From NCBI GenBank assembly GCA_019117205.1, contig DXAC01000001.1, positions 1 through 62,139 of the forward strand: a stretch of DNA of 62,139 nucleotides, written 5' to 3'. Below the pieces are notes generated by a model. The model had not been told where the DNA came from. It saw only the letters and a list, made by a program, of their open reading frames with translations, and did not search any database. Source of the stretch: Candidatus Allofournierella merdigallinarum (GTDB taxonomy: Bacteria; Bacillota; Clostridia; Oscillospirales; Ruminococcaceae). This document shows positions 8,435-16,676 of the stretch, piece by piece. Made by a program: the position numbers and the translations under genes. The first letter of the stretch is position 1, and every line of letters starts with the position of its first letter.

Positions 8435-9457
8435 ATGAAACTGACCATGCGCCTGGGCGCGCGGAGCTACGATATCATCCTGAAGCGGGGGGCGCTGAAC
8501 AATCTCGCCGCCCTCATCGACCTGGACCGAAAGGTCTTCATCGTCACCGACAGCGGCGTGCCCGCCCAATATGCCGAGGCGGTGCGCGCCCAGTGCAAAG
8601 AGGGCGTGGTGTACACCGTGCCCCAGGGGGAGGCCAGCAAGAGCCTGGCGATGTATCAGAAGCTGCTGGAGGCCATGCTGGCCGCGGGCTTTGGCCGCGG
8701 CGACGCGGTGGTGGCCGTGGGCGGCGGCGTGGTGGGGGACCTGGCGGGCTTTGTGGCCGCCACCTACATGCGGGGGGTGGACTTCATCAACTGCCCCACC
8801 ACCACCCTTTCCCAGATCGACTCCTCCATCGGCGGCAAGGTGGCGGTGGACCTGGGCCGCACCAAGAACATCGTGGGGGCTTTCTGGCAGCCCAAACTCG
8901 TGGTGGTGGACCCGGACACCCTTTCCACCCTGCCCCGCCGCCACTTCGTCAACGGCCTTGCCGAGAGCGTCAAGATGAGCCTGACCAGCGACGCCGAGCT
9001 CTTCGAGCTGTTCGAGACGGCCGACGTGGACGAGAACATCGAGACCATCATCCGCCGCAGCCTGCTCATCAAGAAGAGCGTGGTGGAGCGGGACGAGCGG
9101 GAACAGGGCCTGCGGGCCATTTTGAACTTCGGCCACACCCTGGGCCACGGCATCGAGGCGGTGAAAGGGGTGGGCGGCCGGCGGAAAAAGGGCCTTTTCC
9201 ACGGCGAGTGCGTGGCTCTGGGTATGCTGCCCATGATCGAGGACAAGCAGCTGCAAAAGCGCACCCGGGCGGTGCTGCGCAAGCTGGGGCTGCCCTGCCG
9301 GGCAAGCTACAACAAGGAAAAGGTGCTGGCCTACATGCTCCACGACAAAAAGGCCCGGGGGGATCAGATCACCCTGGTGCGGGTGCCCGGGGTGGGCTGC
9401 TGGCGGCTGGACAAAGCCCCTTTAAGCGAGCTGGAGACCATTGTGATGGGGAAGTGA
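8435..9457 (+). CDS. aroB: 3-dehydroquinate synthase
   Basis: AroB closes DAHP to 3-dehydroquinate, step 2 of the shikimate pathway, using NAD and a divalent metal. The 340-residue length is normal. The NAD-binding and active-site segment GGGVVGDLAGFVAATYMRG and the following PTTTLSQIDSSIGGKVAVD are clear. Metal-binding His residues are in FGHTLGHGIEA near residue 235. The ATG at 8435 lies four bases after the pheA stop, with AAAGGAG overlapping that stop. Confidence 0.97.
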   Translation: MKLTMRLGARSYDIILKRGALNNLAALIDLDRKVFIVTDSGVPAQYAEAVRAQCKEGVVYTVPQGEASKSLAMYQKLLEAMLAAGFGRGDAVVAVGGGVVGDLAGFVAATYMRGVDFINCPTTTLSQIDSSIGGKVAVDLGRTKNIVGAFWQPKLVVVDPDTLSTLPRRHFVNGLAESVKMSLTSDAELFELFETADVDENIETIIRRSLLIKKSVVERDEREQGLRAILNFGHTLGHGIEAVKGVGGRRKKGLFHGECVALGMLPMIEDKQLQKRTRAVLRKLGLPCRASYNKEKVLAYMLHDKKARGDQITLVRVPGVGCWRLDKAPLSELETIVMGK

Positions 9458-9461
9458 CGAG

Positions 9462-10574
9462 ATGAGCAATACCTTTGGGGGCGCGGTGCGGCTGACCATC
9501 TTCGGCGAGAGCCACGGCGCGGCCATCGGCGCGGTGCTGGACGGCCTGGCCGCCGGCCATCCGGTGGACGAGGGCTACATCGCCTTTCAGATGGACAAGC
9601 GCCGGGCCAAAAAGGACGGCCTTTCCACCGCCCGCACCGAGGCGGACAGGGTGCGTATTCTGAGCGGCGTGTATAACGGCTTCACCACCGGCACCCCGGT
9701 GACCCTGGTCATCGAAAACCAGAACACCCGCCCGGGCGACTACGCCAAAACCGCGGGCCTGGCCCGGCCGGGCCACGCGGACTACACCGCCCACGTAAAA
9801 TACGCCGGCTTTGAGGACCCTCGTGGCGGCGGCCATTTTTCCGGCCGCGTCACCGCCGCCCTCACCGCCGCCGGGGCCCTGTGTCAGGGTATCCTGGCGG
9901 CAAGGGGCGTATCCATCGCCACCCACATCGCCCGGGTGGCGAACGCCCAGGACGCCCCCCTGGCCTTTGAGGAGAGCGCCCTGCGCGCCCAGCTGGCGGC
10001 GCTGGAGCAAAACACCGGCTTCCCGGTGCTGGACGCCGCCGCCGGCGAGGAGATGCAAGCGGCCATCCGCGCCGCCGCCGCCGCGGGCGACAGCGTGGGC
10101 GGCGTTTTGGAAACGGCCGTGCTGGGCCTGCCGGCGGGGCTGGGCGAGCCCTTTTTTGACAGTGTGGAGAGCGTGCTTTCCCACCTGCTCTTTTCCATCC
10201 CGGCGGTGAAAGGGGTGGAGTTCGGAGCGGGCTTCGGCTTCGCGGGCCTTATGGGCAGCCAGGCCAACGACCCGCTGACGGTGGAAAACGGCCGGGTGCG
10301 GGCCCTTTCCAACAACGCGGGGGGGATCAACGGCGGCATCACCAACGGTATGCCCCTTGTCTTCCGCAGCTGCGTGCGGCCCACCCCCAGCATCTACAAG
10401 CAGCAGCAGACGGTGGACCTTGCCAAAAACGAGCCGGCCACCCTGCAGATCCAAGGCCGCCACGACCCCTGCATTTTGCACCGGGCGGCCATCGTGCAGA
10501 CGGCGGCGGTGGCCTTTGGCCTGCTGGACCTGTTGACCCGAAACGACGGCGGCCAGCGGCAGGCCGGGCGGTAA
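9462..10574 (+). CDS. aroC: Chorismate synthase
   Basis: AroC makes chorismate from EPSP with reduced FMN. It has 370 residues. Signatures are the N-terminal FGESHGAAIGAVLDG, the middle HADYTAHVKY and RGGGHFSGRVTA, and NNAGGINGGITNG near residue 288. It begins four bases after the aroB stop. The flavin reductant is not coded nearby. Confidence 0.97.
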   Translation: MSNTFGGAVRLTIFGESHGAAIGAVLDGLAAGHPVDEGYIAFQMDKRRAKKDGLSTARTEADRVRILSGVYNGFTTGTPVTLVIENQNTRPGDYAKTAGLARPGHADYTAHVKYAGFEDPRGGGHFSGRVTAALTAAGALCQGILAARGVSIATHIARVANAQDAPLAFEESALRAQLAALEQNTGFPVLDAAAGEEMQAAIRAAAAAGDSVGGVLETAVLGLPAGLGEPFFDSVESVLSHLLFSIPAVKGVEFGAGFGFAGLMGSQANDPLTVENGRVRALSNNAGGINGGITNGMPLVFRSCVRPTPSIYKQQQTVDLAKNEPATLQIQGRHDPCILHRAAIVQTAAVAFGLLDLLTRNDGGQRQAGR

Positions 10575-10589
10575 GGGAGGCGCGGGGAG

Positions 10590-11840
10590 ATGGAATACGG
10601 ACTCATCGGCGCCACCCTGAAGCACAGCTACTCCAAGCTCATCCACGAGCGGCTGTACCCCTGCGACTACAAGCTCACCGAGCTGCCCACCGAGACCGAG
10701 GCCCGGGAATTTCTGGAAAAACGGCCATTCAAGGCCATCAACGTGACCATTCCCTACAAGCAGCTGGTGATCCCCTACTGCGCGACGCTGGACGACAAGG
10801 CAAAGGCCATCGGCGCGGTGAACACGGTGGTGAACCGGAACGGCCTGCTCTACGGCTACAACACCGATTTCGACGGCTTTTCCTGTCTGGCGGCGGCCCA
10901 CGGGGTGGAGTTCGCCGGCCGGCGGGTGCTCATCCTGGGCACCGGCGGCACCTCCAAAACCGTCACCGCGGTGGCAAAGGCGGCGGGGGCGGCCCAGGTG
11001 CTCTACGCCAGCCGCACCCCCGGGCCGGGGCGGCTTTCCTACGACGAGGCCCTTTGCTGCGGCGCGCAGGTGGTGGTGAACACCACCCCCGCCGGCATGT
11101 ACCCGAACAACGACGCGCTGGCCCTGGACGCGGCGAAGATGCCGGGCCTGGAGGCGGTGCTGGACGTGGTCTACAACCCCTTTACCACCCGCCTGGTGGC
11201 CGCCGCGAAAGGGGCGGGGGTCAACGCCGCCGGGGGGCTGGAGATGCTGGTGGCCCAGGCGGTGTACGCCGCCGCCCTGTTCACCGGCAGCGAACCTCAA
11301 ACGGAGCGCATCGCCCCGCTGGCAAAGGCCATCTTTGCCGAAAGGGCCAACGTGAGCCTGGTGGGTATGCCCAGCTGCGGCAAGACCACCATCGGCAAAC
11401 AGCTGGCCCGGGCGCTGGGCAAGAAATTCGTGGACCTGGACGCCGAGATCGTGAAAACGGCGGGCAGGTCCATCCCGGACATCTTCGCCGACAGCGGCGA
11501 GGAGGGCTTCCGGGATTTGGAGCAGCGCGTCACCGCCCGCTTTGCCAAAGAGAGCGGCCAGGTGCTCTCCTGCGGGGGCGGCGTGGTGAAGCGGCCGGCC
11601 AACGTGGCCGCCTTGCGGCAGAACGGGCCGGTGGTGTTCATCGACCGGCCGCTGGAGCTGCTCCGCACCGGCGGCGGCCGGCCCCTTTCCACCGACCGGG
11701 CGGCCCTGGCGCGGATGGAGGCCGAGCGCCGGCCGCTGTATCTGGCGGCGGCGGACCTGCACATCCCCAACGACACCGACCTGTTCCGCGACGCGGCCCG
11801 GGCGGCAGAGGAGGCATTACATGCGTATTTTGGTACTTAA
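10590..11840 (+). CDS. aroE-aroK: Fused shikimate dehydrogenase - shikimate kinase
   Basis: One 416-residue protein joins two consecutive pathway steps. Residues 1 to about 245 are shikimate dehydrogenase: substrate-binding SYSKLIH, catalytic Lys in NVTIPYKQL, Asp in YNTDFDGF and an NADP loop GTGGTSKT. Residues about 252-416 are shikimate kinase: P-loop GMPSCGKTTIGK, shikimate-binding DLDAEIV, CGGGVV and GGRPLS. The join has no stop or frame change. The order dehydrogenase-kinase matches the order of reaction. Its last 20 bases overlap the aroQ start in another frame. Confidence 0.95.
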   Translation: MEYGLIGATLKHSYSKLIHERLYPCDYKLTELPTETEAREFLEKRPFKAINVTIPYKQLVIPYCATLDDKAKAIGAVNTVVNRNGLLYGYNTDFDGFSCLAAAHGVEFAGRRVLILGTGGTSKTVTAVAKAAGAAQVLYASRTPGPGRLSYDEALCCGAQVVVNTTPAGMYPNNDALALDAAKMPGLEAVLDVVYNPFTTRLVAAAKGAGVNAAGGLEMLVAQAVYAAALFTGSEPQTERIAPLAKAIFAERANVSLVGMPSCGKTTIGKQLARALGKKFVDLDAEIVKTAGRSIPDIFADSGEEGFRDLEQRVTARFAKESGQVLSCGGGVVKRPANVAALRQNGPVVFIDRPLELLRTGGGRPLSTDRAALARMEAERRPLYLAAADLHIPNDTDLFRDAARAAEEALHAYFGT

Positions 11841-12246
11841 CGGCCCCAACCTGAACCTGCTGGGGGTGCGGGAGCCGGGGCTCTACGGCACGGTGGACTA
11901 CAACGGCCTGGTGGCCCTGATCCAAAAGGAGTGCGATCGGCTTGGCGTGGAGGCACGCTTTTACCAGTCCAACCACGAGGGGGACCTGGTGGACGCCATC
12001 CAGGCCGCCCGCCTGGACTGCGACGGCATCGTGCTGAACCCGGGGGCCTACACCCACACCAGCATCGCCATTCTGGACGCGCTGAAAGCGGTGGCGCTGC
12101 CCGCCGCCGAGGTACACATCACCGACATCAACCAGCGGGAGGAATTCCGCAAAGTGAGCTACGCGGGCATGGCCTGCCAGGCCCACTTCATCGGCCAGGG
12201 CCTCGCCGGCTACATCAACGCCGTGCGCTGGCTGGCCGGCAAATAA
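11821..12246 (+). CDS. aroQ: Type II 3-dehydroquinate dehydratase
   Basis: Small (141 residues) type II dehydroquinase, which forms a dodecamer and gives 3-dehydroshikimate by anti-elimination. The active-site loop GPNLNLLGVREPGLYG holds the catalytic Arg and Tyr, NPGAYTHTSIAI is the substrate site, and EVHITDINQREEFRK supplies the catalytic His. The ATG lies inside the end of the aroE-aroK frame (20-base overlap), so its translation depends on ribosomes finishing the fusion. Confidence 0.96.
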   Translation: MRILVLNGPNLNLLGVREPGLYGTVDYNGLVALIQKECDRLGVEARFYQSNHEGDLVDAIQAARLDCDGIVLNPGAYTHTSIAILDALKAVALPAAEVHITDINQREEFRKVSYAGMACQAHFIGQGLAGYINAVRWLAGK

Positions 12247-12278
12247 CAAAAGGGAAAGAATAAGGGAGAGAGAAACAA

Positions 12279-13295
12279 ATGATCATTTCCACCAAAAAAG
12301 GCACCCCCCAGGAGGAGCTGCAAAAGATCATCGCCGAGTTCGAGGCCCAGGGCCTGGAGGTCACCCTGATCCGGGGCACCGACTACAACGTCTTTGGCCT
12401 GGTGGGCGACACCACCAAGATCAACGACAAGGTGGTGGCCGCGAACCCCTGGGTGGAGAGCGTCACCCGCGTGTCCGCCCCCTACAAAAAGGCCAACCGG
12501 CTGTTCCACGCCGCCGACACCATCGTGGACGTGGCGGGGGTCAAGGTGGGCGGCAAAGAGAAGATCGCCATCATCGGCGGGCCCTGCAGCGTGGAGTGCG
12601 AGCGGCAGGCGGTGGACATCGCCAAAGCGGTAAAGGCCGCCGGCGGCTGTATGCTGCGGGGCGGGGCCTACAAGCCCCGCACCTCCCCCTACGCCTTCCA
12701 GGGCCTGGGCACCGAGGGCATCCTGGACCTGGTGAAAGCCCGCCAGGAGACAGGGCTGCCCATCGTGAGCGAATTGATGAGCGAGGACCGCATCGACGAG
12801 TTCGAGGAATATGTGGACCTGGTGCAGATCGGCGCGCGGAACATGCAGAACTTCCAGCTGCTCAAGGCGGTGGGCAAGATGCACAAGCCCGTGCTGCTCA
12901 AGCGGGGCCTGGCCAACACCATCGAGGAGTGGATCATGAGCGCCGAGTACATCATGGCCGGCGGCAACGAGAACGTGATCTTCTGCGAGCGGGGCATCCG
13001 CACCTTCGAGCCCTACACCCGCAACACGCTGGACCTGTCCGTGATCCCCATCATCAAGGAAAAGACCCACCTGCCCATCGTCATCGACCCCAGCCACGCC
13101 ACCGGCAACTGGCGCTATGTGGAGGCCATGAGCCTGGCGGCGGTGGCCGCCGGGGCGGACGGCCTGATCATCGAGGTGCACACCGACCCGGAGCACGCCT
13201 GGAGCGACGGCGCCCAGACCCTGAAGCCGGAGAAGTTCCGCCAGGTCATCGAGAAATGCCGGGCCATCGCCCACGTGGTGGGCCGGGAGGTATGA
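12279..13295 (+). CDS. aroF: DAHP synthase, type I-beta with N-terminal regulatory domain
   Basis: Condenses phosphoenolpyruvate and erythrose-4-phosphate, the entry step of the pathway. It has 338 residues: an N-terminal ferredoxin-like domain of about 70 residues (TPQEELQKIIAEFEAQGLEV), as in Thermotoga-type enzymes where Tyr or Phe binds, then the barrel with GGPCSVE, GGAYKPRTSPYAFQG, LLKRG and DPSHATG. Metal ligands (Cys in GGPCSVE, His in DPSHATG, Glu and Asp near the end) are present. AAGGGAGAG precedes the ATG. It is the last pathway gene before the glycosyltransferase block. Confidence 0.96.
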   Translation: MIISTKKGTPQEELQKIIAEFEAQGLEVTLIRGTDYNVFGLVGDTTKINDKVVAANPWVESVTRVSAPYKKANRLFHAADTIVDVAGVKVGGKEKIAIIGGPCSVECERQAVDIAKAVKAAGGCMLRGGAYKPRTSPYAFQGLGTEGILDLVKARQETGLPIVSELMSEDRIDEFEEYVDLVQIGARNMQNFQLLKAVGKMHKPVLLKRGLANTIEEWIMSAEYIMAGGNENVIFCERGIRTFEPYTRNTLDLSVIPIIKEKTHLPIVIDPSHATGNWRYVEAMSLAAVAAGADGLIIEVHTDPEHAWSDGAQTLKPEKFRQVIEKCRAIAHVVGREV

Positions 13296-13317
13296 CCCCG
13301 CAAAAAGGAGAAGCGCC

Positions 13318-14412
13318 ATGGAAGAGCACAGCCCCCAGGTGAGCATCGTGGTGCCGGTGTACAACGCCGGGCACTGGCTTTCCCGCTGCCTGGACAGCAT
13401 CCAGGACCAGACCTTTGCCCGCTGGGAGTGCATCCTGGTGGACGACGGCTCCACCGACGGCAGCGGTGATATCTGCGACAGCTACGCCGCAAAAGACCCC
13501 CGCTTTTCGGCCATCCACAAGGAAAACGGCGGGGTGTCCAGCGCCCGCAACGCGGGGATGGACGCCGCCCGTGCCCCCATCCTGGTCTTCGCCGACGCGG
13601 ACGACGCCATGGCCCCCGACCTGCTGGAGCAGGCGGTGGGGCTGCTGAACGAGCAGCCGGACGCCATGGTGATGTGGGGCCTGGCCATGGACAAGGCCGC
13701 GTTCGACGCCGCCTGCGGGCTGCCCCGCACGGTGACCCGCAGCAGCTACCGGGCCCTGAACTGGAGAAGCACCCTCTTTGCCAACGTCTACACCCAGACC
13801 TATTCCCTCGCCCGCGTCCGGGCCCACGGCCTGCGCTTTGACACCGGCCTGGGCAGCGCGGAAAAGGTGGGCGAGGACCACGACTTTGTGCTGCGCTACT
13901 GCGCCGCCTGCTGCGCCGGGGGCGACTTTCCCCTCTTTGTCATCGACCAGCCCCTGTACTACTACGAGCAGGGCAACCCGGACTCCATCATGCACCAGCT
14001 GGACCGGATGGACGACAGCACCAATCCCCGCTTTTTGTCCGCGCCGGAGAGCGGCTACTGTCAGGCGCTGCTGGATACCCTCTCCGGCCCGGGCCGGCCA
14101 CTGGTGCCAACGGACGAAAAAGTGCTGGGGGAGTATCTCCATCACTTCCTGCGGGCCTTTGCCTATGGCATGTGGAGCGCCCGGCAGCTGCATGAACCGC
14201 TGCCCCGGCGGCTGTTCTCCCGCCCGGCGCTGAAAGAGCTGCTGGCCCTCTCCCGGGCCCACCGCATCTTCACCGTTTATTACCTGCCTTTCCGGCTGCA
14301 TCTGGCGGGGTTTTCCGCCCGGCTCTACGCCTGGCAGGAGCAGTATCACATCAACTACTGGCGCTTTTACGAGGCCAGCTACCGCCTGTTCTTCCGCGGT
14401 TGGAAAAGATGA
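13318..14412 (+). CDS. Family 2 glycosyltransferase, copy 1 of 4
   Basis: A 364-residue GT-A enzyme. The N-terminal half has the start motif VSIVVPVYNAGHWL, the nucleotide-sugar site VDDGSTDGS near residue 40, and a metal-binding DADD near residue 96. The C-terminal 120 residues are shared with the next three genes (HHFLRAFAYGMWSARQL). No membrane helix is obvious. AAAAAGGAG lies seven bases before the ATG, and it begins 22 bases after aroF. The acceptor is unknown; such enzymes usually decorate cell-surface glycans. Confidence 0.9.
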   Translation: MEEHSPQVSIVVPVYNAGHWLSRCLDSIQDQTFARWECILVDDGSTDGSGDICDSYAAKDPRFSAIHKENGGVSSARNAGMDAARAPILVFADADDAMAPDLLEQAVGLLNEQPDAMVMWGLAMDKAAFDAACGLPRTVTRSSYRALNWRSTLFANVYTQTYSLARVRAHGLRFDTGLGSAEKVGEDHDFVLRYCAACCAGGDFPLFVIDQPLYYYEQGNPDSIMHQLDRMDDSTNPRFLSAPESGYCQALLDTLSGPGRPLVPTDEKVLGEYLHHFLRAFAYGMWSARQLHEPLPRRLFSRPALKELLALSRAHRIFTVYYLPFRLHLAGFSARLYAWQEQYHINYWRFYEASYRLFFRGWKR

Positions 14413-14430
14413 GACCAAGGAGGCCTTTGT

Positions 14431-15534
14431 ATGCCTGAGTTTGCCGCGCCGCGGGTGTCGGTGATCGTGCCCGCCTACAACCTGGAAACGCTGCTGCCCC
14501 GCTGCCTGGACAGCCTGCTGGCCCAGACCTTTGCCCGCTGGGAGTGCGTGGTGGTGGACGACGGCTCCGCCGACGGCACCGGCGCGGTGGCCGACGCCTA
14601 CGCCGCGAAAGACCCCCGCTTTGTGGTGATCCACCAGCAAAACGGCGGGGTGTCCGCCGCCCGCAACGCGGGCATCGAAGCCGCCCGCGCCCCGGACCTG
14701 CTCTTTCTGGACGGGGACGACGCCCTGGAGCCCTGGGCCATCGACTGGTGCGTGGCCACCCAGGACCGGTTCCCCGACGACCTGATCGGCTTTCACATGC
14801 GGGGGGACCGGGACCCGGCGGACACGCCCCCGGGCGGCAGCGAACAGCCCCGCGTTTTCACCGCCGCCCAAAAGCAGGCCTACATGGCCGGCAATTTCGG
14901 CGGCAACGTCACCATCAAGGTGTTCAGCGCCGACGTGATCCGTCAGGACAAGGTGGCCTTTGACCCTGCCCTGGCCCGGGGGGAGGACCAGGACTTCTGT
15001 TTCCGGTATCTGGACGCTTTCTTCGCCCGCCGGCCCGGTGCGGCGGTGCGCCAGTACGAGCTGCACCTGTATGTGGTGTACACCGACAACGGCGCCGGCC
15101 GGGCCAGCAGCCAGAAAGTCGCCGCTCACGCCATCGACTGGGACCCCGAGGCCAGCCGGGGCTACGCCGGCCGGCTGATGGAGGAATTCGCCGGGCTGGT
15201 GGCTTCCATGGGCGGCTGGCAGGGCTTTGCCCCCAAAGAGCGGCTGTACCTGGCCCACCAGTACGCCCGCCGCTTCGCCTTTGCCGTGTGGGCCGCCCGC
15301 CAGCTGGGTGAACCTCTTCCCGAGGGCTTTTGGGGCGAGCGGGCCGTGGGGGGCCTGGTGGAAGCCATGGGCCGCTACAAGCTCTACTGCGCCTACTACT
15401 GGCCCCTGCGCCTGCGGTGGAAGCGGCTGCTCGCGGCGGTGTACCAATCCGACGAGAGCGAGTCCAAGCGGCTGTACTGGAAAGTTTTTTTGATCGGCGA
15501 CCTGCTGCTGGGCCGCCGCTGGAACAGGTTGTGA
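14431..15534 (+). CDS. Family 2 glycosyltransferase, copy 2 of 4
   Basis: A 367-residue paralogue of the gene before it, with VSVIVPAYNLETLL, VDDGSADGT and a changed metal motif (DGDD in place of DADD, near residue 93). The C-terminal RRFAFAVWAARQLGEPLPE block is nearly the same as in copies 1 and 3. AAGGAGG is upstream. The different metal-site residue and divergent middle suggest a different donor or acceptor from the neighbours. Confidence 0.9.
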   Translation: MPEFAAPRVSVIVPAYNLETLLPRCLDSLLAQTFARWECVVVDDGSADGTGAVADAYAAKDPRFVVIHQQNGGVSAARNAGIEAARAPDLLFLDGDDALEPWAIDWCVATQDRFPDDLIGFHMRGDRDPADTPPGGSEQPRVFTAAQKQAYMAGNFGGNVTIKVFSADVIRQDKVAFDPALARGEDQDFCFRYLDAFFARRPGAAVRQYELHLYVVYTDNGAGRASSQKVAAHAIDWDPEASRGYAGRLMEEFAGLVASMGGWQGFAPKERLYLAHQYARRFAFAVWAARQLGEPLPEGFWGERAVGGLVEAMGRYKLYCAYYWPLRLRWKRLLAAVYQSDESESKRLYWKVFLIGDLLLGRRWNRL

Positions 15535-15538
15535 CGCC

Positions 15539-16660
15539 ATGGAAAGACCCGTCATCAGCATCATCGTTCCCGTGTACAAGGCGGAGGAATACCTGCCTGC
15601 CTGCCTTGCCAGCATCCGCGCCCAGACCTTCCCGGGCTGGGAGTGCATCCTGGTGGACGACGGCAGCCCGGACAGCTGCGGCGAACTGTGCGACGCCGCC
15701 GCCGCGGCGGACAGCCGTTTCTCCGTCATCCACAAGCAAAACGCCGGGGTATCCGCCGCCCGCAACAGCGGCATGGAGGCCGCACGGGGGCGGTATCTCC
15801 TTTTCTGCGACGCGGACGACGAACTGGCCCCCTGCGCCCTGGCGCTGGCCCTGGACGCCGCCGGGCGCCGGCCCGGCGACCTTGTCTGCTGGCGGCGGGT
15901 GCGCGAAGCCACGCAGCTGGCAAAGGCCGGCTTTGCCGCCGACTGCGCCGCCCTGAGCCAGACCCTTTACAACGAGGCCCAGAGTCGGGTGTACATGACC
16001 ACCGTGGACGGCCACGCGGTGACCAACAAGCTGTTTGAAGCCGCCCTGGTCCGGGACGCCGGCCTGCGCTTCGACCCGGCCCTGGCCAGGGCGGAGGACT
16101 ATGTGTTCGGCGGCGAATACCTCGACGCCCTTTTCGCCGCCCGGCCCGGCGCGGTGGTGCGCCAGCTGGAGGCGCCGTTGTATCACTGGCGGATGAACCC
16201 GGAGAGCGTGAGCAACCAAAAAGCCCGGGGCGACCGCCGGGGCAAGGTGGAGTGGGAGCCGGAGGAATACCGGGACTACGCCCGCCGGCTGGCGGAGGAA
16301 TACCGGGACACCCGGCAGGCCATGAACGGCTGGGCCGGCATGGCCGAAGCGGACCTCGCCCCCCAGCTGCGGACCTATCTGCGCCGGTTCGCCTTTGCGG
16401 TGTGGGCGGCACGGCAGCTGGGGGAAAGGCTGCCGGCGGACTTCTTCACCGCCGGGCCCATTCCCGAGCTGCTGGAACTGCTGCGCCAACGCCGGCTGTT
16501 CACCCCCTATTACCTCTTGTTCCGGCTGCGGCTGAAAGGCCTCATCGCCCGGTGCTACGAGTCGGAGGAGAGCGGCCGGCTGACCCTCTATCGCCGGCTG
16601 TACACCCTCACCTACTATATCCTCTTTGCCTGCGGCGGCAAGCGCTGGCGGCAGGCCTGA
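15539..16660 (+). CDS. Family 2 glycosyltransferase, copy 3 of 4
   Basis: A 373-residue GT-A paralogue. Motifs are ISIIVPVYKAEEYL, VDDGSPDSCGEL, NAGVSAARNSGMEAARG and FCDADDELAP. Only four bases separate it from copy 2 and no strong ribosome site is seen, so translation is probably coupled. In the first third it is closest to copy 4: the run of bases coding ADSRFSVIHKQNAGVSAARN is almost unchanged between the two, a sign of recent duplication or gene conversion. Confidence 0.9.
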   Translation: MERPVISIIVPVYKAEEYLPACLASIRAQTFPGWECILVDDGSPDSCGELCDAAAAADSRFSVIHKQNAGVSAARNSGMEAARGRYLLFCDADDELAPCALALALDAAGRRPGDLVCWRRVREATQLAKAGFAADCAALSQTLYNEAQSRVYMTTVDGHAVTNKLFEAALVRDAGLRFDPALARAEDYVFGGEYLDALFAARPGAVVRQLEAPLYHWRMNPESVSNQKARGDRRGKVEWEPEEYRDYARRLAEEYRDTRQAMNGWAGMAEADLAPQLRTYLRRFAFAVWAARQLGERLPADFFTAGPIPELLELLRQRRLFTPYYLLFRLRLKGLIARCYESEESGRLTLYRRLYTLTYYILFACGGKRWRQA

Positions 16661-16676
16661 AAGGAGAGCATCCCCT

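Noticed and set aside
9369-11762. A 797-codon open frame on the minus strand
   Set aside because: It is the antisense of aroC and aroE-aroK, which have clear motifs. No ribosome site or motif supports it.
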